Assembly (NCBI GenBank): GCA_036971475.1
Contig: JBAIZL010000001.1
Span: 155,308,544-155,372,543, forward strand
Length of the DNA stretch: 64,000 bases
Direction: 5' to 3'
Source: Prosapia bicincta
Taxonomy: Eukaryota > Arthropoda > Insecta > Hemiptera > Cercopidae
The position numbers and the translations under genes were made by a program. Below are positions 1-9,599 of the stretch, piece by piece; within the stretch, counting starts at the first letter, position 1; each line of letters starts with the position of its first letter. Below the pieces are notes generated by a model. That model saw nothing but the letters and a program-made list of their open reading frames with translations. It was not told the DNA's origin and did not search any database.

Positions 1-671
1 GACTGATGCAGGTAGAAGGGGTTGACCAGCGACTGATGTAGGTAGAAGGGGTTGACCAGCGACTGATGCAGGTAGAAGGGGTTGACCAGCGACTGATGTA
101 GGTAGAAGGGGTTGACCAGCGACTGATGCAGGTAGAAGGGGTTGACCGGCGACTGATGTAGGTAGAAGGGGTTGACCAGCGACTGATGCAGGTAGAAGGG
201 GTTGACCAGCGACTGATGTAGGTAGAAGGGGTTGACCGGCGACTGATGCAGGTAGAAGGGGTTGACCGGCGACTGATGTAGGTAGAAGGGGTTGACCAGT
301 GACTGATGTAGGTAGAAGGGGTTGACCAGCGACTGATGCAGGTAGAAGGGGTTGACCAGCGACTGATGTAGGTAGAAGGGGTTGACCAGCGACTGATGCA
401 GGTAGAAGGGGTTGACCGGCGACTGATGCAGGTAGAAGGGGTTGACCAGCGACTGATGTAGGTAGAAGGGGTTGACCAGCGACTGATGTAGGTAGAAGGG
501 GTTGACCAGCGACTGATGCAGGTAGAAGGGGTTGACCAGCGACTGATGCAGGTAGAAGGGGTTGACCGGCGACTGATGCAGGTAGAAGGGGTTGACCAGC
601 GACTGATGCAGGTAGAAGGGGTTGACCGGCGACTGATGCAGGTAGAAGGGGTTGACCAGCGACTGATGTAG
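1..671. repeat. 30-bp minisatellite, 22 full copies plus a partial copy
   Basis: The unit begins GACTGATG and ends TTGACCAGC and repeats at exactly 30 bp without a single indel from 1 to 660, followed by an 11-base partial unit. Copies differ mainly by C/T at unit position 9 (often alternating, which hints at a 60-bp dimer) and by AGC/GGC at the end. It continues past the left edge of the window. The minus strand is free of stop codons in all three frames, with an ATG at 675-673, but no protein family is recognised. Confidence 0.97.
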
Positions 672-3538
672 ACATTAAAAACAAATAGTGATTTTGTTTA
701 TAATGAAGGTTTTTATACACAATAAGCTCTTACATGTTTAAATGACAGCAGATATAATCGGAAATTTTAGAGATAATCTGGAACTGTTTTAGTAAAAATG
801 AAAATTTTATATCTTTATGAGATTTGGACTAACTTGAAGTTTTGTATAATAACTAACTGAGACACATTTTCTATTGTCCTCACTAGATAATATCTAGGAT
901 GGCTTATAGGAATTGTTGGTAAAGTAACTGGGAAAGATGTAAAGGTAGTTTTCCAATTATGTGGTAAAACAGTGAATGTTTTTTCATTAGCATATTTTTT
1001 AATAAATACTAATTTTTTGTAGTTTGTTGAAGAAGGGTCTTTTTTTAGAGGAACACATTTATATGTTGTGGTTAATTTTTTGTGACCGTTTTATATCTTT
1101 TATATACTCACTGCAAAAGTCAATCAATGGACGTTATGCAGTCAGATATAAACACCAAATAAGTAATTTTAGTTGACTTTGTATCATTGTAGAAAAATTC
1201 CTTCTCCGAGTATAAAGTTTGTTACAATCCATAGATATATTGCACAAGGAGTTTTAGTTCTAATTATTTGAGTTTTTTGAAATGATATCCTGTTTTCTGG
1301 AATTTATATACAATCGGTTTATAAGTTTTTGTTAAATCAGTCCCATAATAAACTTTGGTCGCAGTGGAAAATAATTGCTGGGATTACTGCTCAGAAGAGT
1401 ATTTTTTTTTAAATTACCTCAATTCTCAAACCAAATATGTATCTAATGTTTAAATTACACAAAATGATTAAATAGTATAATAAAAAAGTTAAAGTTTTGC
1501 CAATCATCATGGGCAATAAAATAAAAAATACCATAAAAATTGATAATTGTATAAAAATACAGTAAAAACTTGACCATATTTTGTTTTGCTTATCATTACA
1601 AATTACAGATCGGAACCACATTCAAAATAAATTAGTTGATTATCGACGCTCCACTGTATGTAGAAGTCAGTTATGTGGAATAACAATATTGTTATACCCA
1701 GACACATAGTTTCTTTACAACAAATATTAATTACAAAAAACCATGGTCATTGTGGGAAAACCACCTACAAATCTGAAATCAGGTTAAAAATACTAAATTC
1801 AGGTTGTAAATAAACAAAATTCTGTTGCTATTGTAAAAACTATTATGCCTACAGTCATTTCTATTTGCTCAGCTTCTGTTCAAACCTCATCTAAATTTAA
1901 TTCATATTATAGCGTTATTTTAATTGGTAAAAACCAGGCAAATTCACATAATTTATCCTTTTACTAATAACTTTATATTCAAGAACTTAAATCTACATAG
2001 AATACAAATTTCTGTTCCAAAAGCTGTTGTAATAATGTTATCTCAGGCTTCTGTGATGGCATTGCTTGTATGTTGGTGTGCTAAGCTTCAAAGCTATTTG
2101 GGGCTACAAGTCGAGACTATAAACCAGACCGAGACTATAAATGTAGGTAATACATAATGGGTTGGAGCAAACAGAAATATGCTTAAAAAACTTACTCCAG
2201 GAACACTATTACATGAGAAAACACTTTTAAGCCAAAGGATTAAAATCAATACTGTATTAAATTGTGTGCCTGAATAAATACAACATTTCTAGAATAATAT
2301 TGTAGATATAACAATTTATTTCTAGATATAAATTGTAACCTAGTCTTTTTACTATTCTGTTGTATTACTTACTTTCCTACAAACCGACAACAAAATATCC
2401 TTTTTATTATTTTGCATGGTTTTAGTACAATAACCCAGTTTTAATATTATCACCTATAAAACTAAGGAAAGTCTTATGAATTAAATTTCCAAGTTTGTTG
2501 GTAGAGATGTAAGAGACAACCATGGGAGCACATGGGCAGAGTTATTTATATACATGAAATTGAACTACTGTCTATTAGGATCATAACAGATGAATCAGTT
2601 ATACCCCCAAGTAGAAAGGAAAAGGCAATTATAATTGGAAATTTTTTAGAATCACAAAAATTATACTTTATATAGTTACAATACTATAAAATTAAACAGT
2701 TAATTCAATATTTATTACACTGAAGTAAAAATAATTGTGAAAATTGAATAAACAAATATCAAAAAGCTAAAAACCCACAATTCAGAATAAAAAATTCAGT
2801 TGAATAATTATTTTCACCAGATAAAATTGTAATTAGGCCTACAGCAATTAAATTACACATAGAATACAAAATTTAGATCTGTTAAGAAAATCCAGGTCTG
2901 TTGAATTAAAAACATGGATACCATAAAAAAAGGAATTTTATTATAAAACATTAACTACAATCTATTGCTTACACATCTCTATTACAGTTTAAATGAACAG
3001 AATAAAACACTCTCCAAAAACCCTTGTATCACACAACAAATCTAACATCCCTAAGTTAATCTAACATCACTATTTGAAATGATTTCTATCAAAATTCCAA
3101 ATATTTCAACAACAAATTAATTTAACTTGTATCATCTCACAGGAATATCAACTGGACATGGAGAAAATTTAATATTTGGAAGTAATTGAGATGGAGAGAT
3201 GGATAATGTCATTAAAAGTTAAATATAAAAAGACTATGAATCAATAACTTCTGACATCACGAACCAGATGACAAAAATTAAAACAAAATAGAAAGGAATT
3301 CCTCAAGGATGGAAAGGTGAAACTTTTAATATAAATGTATTTCCTTATGCCTGAAATTTAAGTTTTATTTGCATAAACCAATAAAACTTTATTTTACACC
3401 ATCATCACTCAAAGTTTTCCACTATGTTGAAAACTTATAGCAGCAAAGAACCTGCACAGCAATGCTGACAACCTGAAAAACAAATTTGCTTTAGGTGAAC
3501 ACAAAGTTCAATCTAGATACAAGATGTGATTTTGACAA
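672..3538. other. non-coding stretch, nothing recognised
   Basis: AT-rich unique-looking DNA with only short chance ORFs (for example 1409-1621 and 1924-2157). A segment near 1512-1555 recurs near 19630-19672, so at least part is dispersed repeat. No gene, RNA or element boundary could be supported. Confidence 0.5.
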
Positions 3539-3824
3539 CTGATTACTGAAAGATGTGGGTACAAGGTGACGAGGAACCAAAAATAATAACTGCAAGCTAG
3601 TTCAGCACAGAAAACTGCATAAAGGAAAATAATGGAAAAATACATAATATGGGATATTACTATCTGATTACTGGAACATGAGGATTCAAGGTGACGAGGA
3701 ACCAAAAATAACTGCAAGCTATTTCATTGCAGCTTTAACATAAAGGAAAAGAAAACATGGAAAAATAAACGATATGGGGTTTTATTCTTGAATTTTGTAA
3801 TCTATTACACGTTTGGTGAATCTT

Positions 3825-4073
3825 ATTAATCACTTAAACAATAGTTTATGACTATCCGAACTTTACATTTTGTAAATTTGTTAAAACTTACTAAGACAGA
3901 ACGTTTTCGATCGCTATGTGCTGATCTTCATCAGTGTCTTCTCTGCTCTCATTGTCTCATCATGAAGACACTTATGAAGATCGGCACATAGCGATCGAAA
4001 ACATTGTATCTCAGTAAGTTTTAACAAATTTACAAAGTTCGGATAGTTATAAACTATTGTTTAAGTGATTAAT
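3825..4073. mobile_element. foldback element with hammerhead arms
   Basis: The left arm from ATTAATCACTTAAAC at 3825 is the reverse complement of the right arm ending GTTTAAGTGATTAAT at 4073, with a short centre near 3945-3960. Each arm carries a hammerhead-like core. Only the left (minus-strand) arm is intact. The head-to-head layout matches the larger PLE pairs at 5.7-9.6 kb, so I infer a severely truncated PLE-type dimer. Confidence 0.8.
3892..3941 (-). ncRNA. type I hammerhead ribozyme motif
   Basis: On the minus strand: helix I strand AAGACA, core CTGATGA (3928-3934), stem II GATC/GATC around a 10-nt loop, GAAA, palindromic stem III AACGTT, cleavage position C, then TGTCTT, which pairs fully with AAGACA. 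All invariant core bases are present. A stem III with no loop cannot close in a monomer, so activity would need a dimer. Confidence 0.75.
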
Positions 4074-4714
4074 GGGGTTTTAGTATACGATTACTGGAAT
4101 ATGAGGATTCAAGGACACAAACACACAAAATTATATTATTTCAGTGCAGTATTCATATATAAGAAATAAAGCAATGGTATATGACGATTTTGGAAAATAC
4201 ACATCATAACTAAGAGAAGTTTATGATAATAAGGTTCATTTAATACTGCAACAAAAATATTCAGGATTTGCAAAATGAGTAAAGAACAGTCTAACAAAAT
4301 TTCAAAAACAATACTTTAAAATACTGAAAAATACTCTTTATTAAGGTTTCTGAATGCAATAAAAACCATAATAGCCATTTATTTCAACTGTATTGAACAA
4401 CAAATATATTTTGAGAATTAAATTTAAATTAGATGTAAAGAATAATTAGTATCCAAAATTTAATGAACAACTTAAATGAATTTCAATTCCTTTATAGCTA
4501 ACATTTGTACCATGATGTTACAATATATTCAACAAAATCAACAAAACCAGCATATTAATAGTTAAATTTATTAATAGATGCTCTTCAAAATTTCCTTATT
4601 AATAGAATAATGACAATTCTAGGAAAAGTAGGGCAATACTCATTTAGCCTGTTTATAATATTCTACACTTTGTTGACCATAGTGTAAAATAAACTGACCT
4701 TGTTTCTTGTAAAA

Positions 4715-4718
<4 letters not shown>

Positions 4719-4792
<74 letters not shown>
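4719..4792. repeat. (TA)n microsatellite
   Basis: An uninterrupted TA run of about 74 bp, directly abutting the palindrome that begins at 4793. Confidence 0.97.
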
Positions 4793-4794
<2 letters not shown>

Positions 4795-4974
4795 TTTTTT
4801 TGACTAGGAGACTGACAGACTTACCTTGGTAAGAGTCCACACTGTAGTCTTGAAATAGAAACACATAAAAGCACTTAAACAATGATATATTTCAACCACA
4901 CAGTGGTCTTTGTCTTCGAAGAGAAAACACAAAAAGAAATATGAGAGAATGAAATAAAATTTTTTTAAACCATA

Positions 4975-5005
<31 letters not shown>

Positions 5006-5168
5006 TATTTCATTCTTTCATATTTCTTTTTGTGTTTTCTCTTTGAAGACAAAGACCACTGTGTGGTTGAAATATATCATTGTTTAAGTGCTTTTATGTG
5101 TTTCTATTTCAAGACTACAGTGTGGACTATTACCAAGGTAAGTCTGTCAGTCTCCTAGTCCAAAAAAT
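4793..5168. mobile_element. foldback palindrome with arms of about 170 bp
   Basis: Arms 4793-4970 and 4990-5168 are near-perfect reverse complements around an A/T-run centre. Each arm holds a degenerate hammerhead: stem II of the ACCAC/GTGGT type, GAAA and a palindromic ATATAT stem III, but the CUGANGA core is damaged (TTTGAAGA or TTCGAAGA). A partial third copy of the outer arm lies near 5460-5560. Confidence 0.8.
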
Positions 5169-5235
5169 CTAAATAATCTTTACCAACCAAAACTAACCTA
5201 ATATATATATATATTAAACACATTTTGTTAGATCA

Positions 5236-5292
5236 TTATTATTTCCTGAAGATGCTGATACTGTTTTATCGGCGAAAAGCTTTGAATAATAT
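5236..5292 (+). ncRNA. type I hammerhead ribozyme motif
   Basis: Core CTGAAGA (5246-5252; the variable position 7 is A), stem II GCTGAT/ATCGGC with one G-U pair, GAAA (5274-5277), palindromic stem III AAGCTT (5277-5282), cleavage U at 5283, then GAATAAT, which can pair with upstream ATTATTTC with one bulge. It is a single arm whose inverted partner was not found. Confidence 0.65.
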
Positions 5293-5459
5293 ATGCATTA
5301 AAAGTATTCTTGTTTTTGAAATATTTTTAATTTATTAGCTATAATACAAGAAAACATATCACCATATTTATTACTATTATCACTACTTTATCACTATTAA
5401 CCTATTTCGATCATACAATGATCTTTATTAATCAAAAAAAAAAGAAAAGACTGAGGAAA

Positions 5460-5560
5460 AACTTCAATGTTCTAAGAGATATATATAAGAGATTGCAGTT
5501 TTGGACTATTGCCACTAGGTAAGTCTGCAGGTCTCCTATCTAGTCAAAAAATCCCTAAAT
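5460..5560. repeat. partial copy of the 4793-5168 palindrome arm
   Basis: The block with GGACTATTGCC, AGGTAAGTCTG, GTCTCCTA and the final TAGTCAAAAAATC matches the outer end of the right palindrome arm (5120-5170) with substitutions. Confidence 0.6.
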
Positions 5561-5737
5561 ATATAATTACCTGATTAATATAACAAAGACGCGGTCTGTA
5601 ATTTGATGGTGGTGATGTAGATGTTGGTCACTGATGCTGCTAGTTTCTGATGCTGGTGGTTTTATAAATGGCAATGGGCTCGATATGGAAAGTTACCTAA
5701 AAACAGTAATTAAAATGTTTATGAAATGAACACTCAC

Positions 5738-6160
5738 ACACATATATATACTTAAACAAGAATCTTGCTTGGTATTTATGCTAGTTAACTTTCAAAGATT
5801 GATAGTATCTCCATTATCGAGCATCACTGACCGGGGTTTGTAGTAGACGGTGAGCTGTGTGGAATTTCTGTTGTCACAAGGTATGGTGTACCGTTATTGT
5901 TCTATTTTCAGATTCACTGCACTGTGGGAGTCTTTTAAGTTTGTCTTGAGATTAATTTTGTCTAGGTTAAATCATTTATCGTTTTTTTATTTTATTTGTA
6001 TTTGTTCATTTATGGTATTATATTTATGTTTATAAAATTGTATTTGTTCCCAGATTGTTATTTTGAGGCTTTTTTGTGCTTTATTAGGTGTACGTTTTCT
6101 AATGTGGGGAATGTGTGTTTGTTTTTGATGGTGTGTTTAGCTAAGTTTGAGTTGTAAGTT
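5738..6160 (-). mobile_element. PLE 3' fragment (copy a), left half of inverted pair 1
   Basis: Reading minus, this carries the 3' end of a Penelope-like element: the tail of the endonuclease ORF (decayed), then the pseudo-LTR end with a hammerhead remnant near 5789-5830 and the ATAAATACCAAG-type terminus. It is joined head-to-head to copy b near 6160. Confidence 0.75.
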
Positions 6161-6715
6161 TGAATATACAAAATCAAATGCCCAGACTGTAATAAAATTT
6201 ACATAGGCCAAACAAACAAAAAATTTAAAAAACAGATATCAAGAACACGTCAATGCATACATTAAACCTCAAACTTACAACTCAAACTTAATTACACATG
6301 CCATCAAAAACAAACACACATTCCCCACATTAGAAAATGTACACATAATAAAAAAAGTACAAACTGATAAAAGTACAAAATGACAATCTGTAAAAACTAC
6401 AAATTTATAAACATAAAAATAATATCATAAACAAACAAATACAAATAAAATTAAAAAACCGATTAATTATTCAACCTAATAGACTAAATTAACCCCAAGA
6501 CAAACTTAAAGCACTCCCACAGTGCAGTGAATCCGAAAATAAAACCACAATGGTACACTAGACTTAGTGACAACGGAAATTCCACACAGCTCTCAGTCTA
6601 CTACAACCCGCAATCAGTGATGGTCGATAATGGAGGTATTATCATTCTTTGAAAATTAACTCGCATAAATACCAAGTAAGATTCTTCTTTAAGTACAAAT
6701 GGTGAAAGTGATAAG
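6160..6715 (+). mobile_element. PLE 3' fragment (copy b), right half of inverted pair 1
   Basis: Reading plus, this begins inside the GIY-YIG endonuclease (IYKIKCPDCNK, then IYIGQT near 6200), is frameshifted and broken, and ends in the pseudo-LTR with a decayed hammerhead (stem GATAAT/ATTATC near 6618-6640, then TTTGAAA). Its 5' end is truncated at the junction with copy a. Confidence 0.78.
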
Positions 6716-6747
6716 TGGATACAAGAAAACAGTGGTGCAAAGTTAAA

Positions 6748-6800
6748 AAAAAATATATATATATATTTTTATATATATTTATATATTTATATATATATCA
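6748..6800. repeat. TA-rich spacer between PLE pairs
   Basis: Interrupted TA/TTTA tract between the 3' ends of PLE copies b and c. Confidence 0.85.
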
Positions 6801-6840
6801 CTTTCACTTATGTACTTAAACAAGAATCTTACTTGGTATT

Positions 6841-6889
6841 TATGCGAGCTAACTTTCAACGGCTGGCTGTGCCGTCGTCCTCAGGCATA
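6841..6889 (-). ncRNA. PLE-type hammerhead ribozyme overlapping the ORF end
   Basis: On the minus strand: TATGC, core CTGAGGA (position 7 is G), stem II ACGGC/GCCGT, GAAA, stem III AGTTAGCT, cleavage C, then GCATA, which pairs perfectly with TATGC. It is identical in layout to the copy at 8661-8709. The TGA stop of the endonuclease ORF spans the junction into GAAA. Confidence 0.7.
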
Positions 6890-7918
6890 CTGATCAGGGT
6901 TGTAGACTGCGACTTGAGTGGATTTCCCGTTGACCTTGGTGTATTGTTATGTTCTATTTTTAGATTCACTGCACTGTGCGAGTTTTTAACGTTTATTTTG
7001 CGGATAATATTGTCTATTAGATTGAATAATTTATCGGTTTTTGATTTTATTTGTATTTGTTCGTTAATGATATTTTTATTTTTATAAATTTCTAGTTGTT
7101 CCCAGATTGTCATTTTGAGGCCTTTTTGAACCTTTTTTACTAGGTGTACGTTTTTTAATGTGGGGAATGTGTGTTTGTTTTTGATGGCATGTGTGGCTAA
7201 GTTTGAGTTATAAATTTCAGGTTTGATGTATGCATTGAGGTGTTCTTGATATCTGTCTTTTAATTTCTTTTTTGTTTGGCCTATGTATATTTTATTACAG
7301 TCTGGGCATTCGATTTTGTATATTCCGTTATTAAGTGTGGTACATATTTTTTCTGGTTGGTTTATTTTGTTGATTATGTTTCCTGTGTTTTTGTAGTCTA
7401 TGTTAATATTATTATTTTTTAGTGTTTTAGTTATTCCTTTTATATTGTATCCTGTGTATGTGAATGTAGCCCATTTTGTTGTTTGTGGTTCGATTTTAGG
7501 TTGTTTTAATTTATTTAATATTTTAAATTCTAATTTATCTATAGTTTTTTTATTGTATCCATTTTTTTGGGCTATTTGATATATTATTTATTTTTCTTTG
7601 GTTTTTTCTTCATTATTTAAAGGCAATTTTAGCATCCTGTATAAAAGTGAGTTGTAAGCGGCCATTTTATGTTGTGGGGGATGGTTGGAGTGGTTTGGTA
7701 TTGTATTAATGGTTTGTGTGGGTTTTCTATAGATAGAATATTCAATGTTATTTGTATTTCTGGTCAATGTTAGGTCTAGATAGTTTATTTTATTGTTTAT
7801 TTCTTCCTCCATGGTGAATTGTATGTTAGGGTGTAAGTTATTGATTTCATTTAGGATGTTGTTATTATTTATTGCTTTATTTTATGAGATGTATAATCCA
7901 TCATCAACATATCGGATG
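6856..7918 (-). pseudogene. PLE reverse transcriptase (C-terminal part) with GIY-YIG endonuclease, two stops
   Basis: PLE polyprotein, which copies RNA into DNA and nicks the target. Minus-strand reading gives RT motif YVDD (7900-7911), then KINYLDLTLTR and IYRKPT, as in PLE RTs. After a connector come GIYKIECPDCNK and IYIGQT, the GIY and YIG halves with a CPDC zinc-finger-like insert characteristic of PLE endonucleases, then KDRYQEH. The frame stays open from there to a stop at 6856-6858. Two in-frame stops break it (7882-7884 and 7586-7588), and everything N-terminal to YVDD is missing, so it is a dead copy. Its last ten codons (MPEDDGTASR) are encoded by the ribozyme at 6841-6889. Confidence 0.88.
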
Positions 7919-8694
7919 CTAAAATTGCCTTTAAATAATGAAGAAAAAACCAAAGAAATACAAATAATATATCAAATAGCCCAAAAAATGGACCAATAAA
8001 AAAACTATGGATAAATTCGAATTTAAAATATTAAATAAATTAAAACAACCTAAAATCGAACCACAAACAACAAAATGGGCTACATTCACATACACAGGAT
8101 ACAATATAAAAGGAATAACTAAAACACTAAAAAATAATAATATTAACATAGACTACAAAAACACAGGAAACATAATCAACAAAATAAACCAACCAGAAAA
8201 AATATGTCCCACACTTAATAACGGAATATACAAAATCGAATGCCCAGACTGTAATAAAATATACATAGGCCAAACAAAAAAGAAATTAAAAGACAGATAT
8301 CAAGAACACCTCAATGCATACATCAAACCTGAAATTTATAACTCAAACTTAGCCACACATGCCATCAAAAACAAACACACATTCCCCACATTAAAAAACG
8401 TACACCTAGTAAAAAAAGGTTCAAAAAGACCTCAAAATGACAATCTGGGAACAACTAGAAATTTATAAAAATAAAAATATCATTAACGAACAAATACAAA
8501 TAAAATCAAAAACCGATAAATTATTCAATCTAATAGACAATATTAACCCCAAAACAAACGTTAAAAACTCGCACAGTGCAGTGAATCTAAAAATAGAACA
8601 TAACAGTACACCAAGGTCAACGGGAAATCCACTCAGCTCGCAGTCTACAACCCTGTTCAGTATGCCTGAGGACGACGGCACAGCCAGCCGTTGA
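7919..8694 (+). pseudogene. PLE RT connector and GIY-YIG endonuclease, broken by two A-run frameshifts
   Basis: Three plus-strand segments (to 7999, 8007-8468 and 8437-8694) together cover the RT C-terminus, connector, GIY-YIG domain and C-terminal tail. Compared with copy c, the A run near 7983-7988 has six rather than seven As, and the run at 8411-8417 has seven rather than six. Each single-base indel shifts the frame. The GIY (near 8223) and YIG (near 8263) halves and the CPDC insert are intact in 8007-8468. The tail beginning MTIWEQLEIYKN continues in another frame and ends at the TGA overlapping the ribozyme. Confidence 0.87.
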
Positions 8695-8709
8695 AAGTTA
8701 GCTCGCATA
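8661..8709 (+). ncRNA. PLE-type hammerhead ribozyme overlapping the ORF end
   Basis: TATGC (8661-8665), CTGAGGA (8666-8672), stem II ACGGC/GCCGT around ACAGCCA, GAAA (8693-8696), stem III AGTTAGCT (8696-8703), cleavage C8704, GCATA (8705-8709) pairing with TATGC. The segment before GAAA also encodes MPEDDGTASR and its stop. Confidence 0.72.
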
Positions 8710-8729
8710 AATACCAAGTTAGATTCTTG

Positions 8730-8733
<4 letters not shown>

Positions 8734-8772
<39 letters not shown>
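8734..8772. repeat. (TA)n microsatellite between PLE pairs 2 and 3
   Basis: Pure TA run between the 3' ends of PLE copies d and e. Confidence 0.95.
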
Positions 8773-8776
<4 letters not shown>

Positions 8777-8811
8777 AGTTATGCAACACTGTTTTCTTGT
8801 ATACACATATC

Positions 8812-9257
8812 ACTTTCACTTATGTACTTCAACAAGAATCTAACTTGGTATTAATGCGAGTTAACTTTCAATGACTGGCCTTGTCATTATCTTCGGGCAT
8901 ACTGAATAGGGTTGTTGTAGACTGCCACTACTGTAGACTGTACCATTATGTTCTATTTTTAGATTCACTGCACTGTGCGAGTTTTTAAAGTTTGTTTTGG
9001 GGTTAATATTGTCTATTAGATTGAATAATTTTTCGTTTTTTGATTTTATTTGTATTTGTTCGTTAATGATATTATTTTTATAAATTTCTATTTGTTTCCA
9101 GATTGTCATTTTGAGGCCTTTTTGAACCTTTTTTTATTAAGGGTACGTTTTTTTAATGTGGGGATGTGTTTGTTTTTGATGGCATGTGTGGCTAAGTTTG
9201 AGTTATAAATTTCAGGTTTGATGTATACATTTAGGTGTTCTTGATATCTGTCTTTTA
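8812..9257 (-). mobile_element. PLE 3' fragment (copy e), left half of inverted pair 3
   Basis: Minus-strand PLE end. It starts within the endonuclease (KDRYQEH region near 9240), is frameshifted near 9130-9165, then has the open tail MTIWKQIEIYKN to 8861 and the hammerhead end. It meets copy f head-to-head near 9257-9266. Confidence 0.85.
8854..8901 (-). ncRNA. PLE-type hammerhead, core mutated
   Basis: On the minus strand: TATGC, core CCGAAGA (U4 changed to C), stem II ATGAC/GTCAT, GAAA, perfect palindromic stem III AGTTAACT, C, GCAT. Helices I, II and III are kept but the U4 change should impair catalysis. Confidence 0.55.
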
Positions 9258-9265
9258 AGCTTTAA

Positions 9266-9592
9266 GCCAAAAAGGCCTCAAAATGACAATCTGGAAACAA
9301 CTAGAAATTTATAAAAATAAAATCATTAACAAACAAATACAAATAAAATCAAAAAACGATAAATTATTCAATCTAATAGACAATATTAACCCCAAAACAA
9401 ACTTTAAAAACTCGCACAGTGCAGTGAATCTAAAAATAAAACATAACGATACACCAAGGTCAACGGGAAATCCACTCAGCTCGCAGTCTACAACAACCCT
9501 GTTCAGTATGCCCGAAAATAATGACAAGGCCAGTCATTGAAAGTTAACTCGCATAAATACCAAGTAAGATTCTTGTTTAAATACATAAGTGA
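9266..9592 (+). mobile_element. PLE 3' fragment (copy f), right half of inverted pair 3
   Basis: Plus-strand tail of the PLE ORF (9283-9540, 85 codons starting MTIWKQLEIYKN) followed by the hammerhead end and the ATAAATACCAAG terminus. It is strongly 5'-truncated, beginning at AAAAAGGCCTC. Confidence 0.85.
9507..9555 (+). ncRNA. PLE-type hammerhead, core mutated
   Basis: TATGC, core CCGAAAA (damaged at two conserved positions), stem II ATGAC/GTCAT, GAAA (9539-9542), stem III AGTTAACT, C, GCATA. Sister of the motif at 8854-8901. Confidence 0.5.
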
Positions 9593-9599
9593 TTGTGGG

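Larger units (their letters stand above)
3539..4180. repeat. tandem duplication (about 120-140 bp) split by a foldback insertion
   Basis: Units starting near 3539 and 3660 share GATTACTG, AAGGTGACGAGGAACC and CTGCAAGCTA blocks. A third partial unit starts near 4088, after the foldback element at 3825-4073, so the element inserted into a pre-existing tandem array. Confidence 0.7.
6803..7918 (-). mobile_element. 5'-truncated Penelope-like element (copy c), left half of inverted pair 2
   Basis: The best-preserved PLE copy in the window. On the minus strand it runs from the catalytic end of the reverse transcriptase through the GIY-YIG endonuclease to the hammerhead-bearing 3' pseudo-LTR. It is truncated just upstream of the RT YVDD motif, where it meets copy d head-to-head near 7912-7920. 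Confidence 0.9.
7912..8733 (+). mobile_element. 5'-truncated Penelope-like element (copy d), right half of inverted pair 2
   Basis: Mirror partner of copy c on the plus strand. It starts slightly further 3' than copy c (at RMLKLPLNNEE, past YVDD) and runs through the endonuclease to the hammerhead end, then into a (TA)n tract. The two copies are very similar, suggesting near-simultaneous insertion or dimer insertion. Confidence 0.9.

Noticed and set aside
4640..4882. Minus-strand ORF with a long Tyr-Ile run
   Set aside because: Created by translating the (TA)n microsatellite.
6833..7087. Plus-strand ORF over PLE copy c (and the mirror minus ORF 8463-8717)
   Set aside because: Shadow frames opposite the true PLE endonuclease tail.
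7793..7999. 68-codon plus-strand ORF
   Set aside because: It crosses the head-to-head junction of PLE copies c and d; the first half is the reverse strand of copy c, so it is not a real protein.
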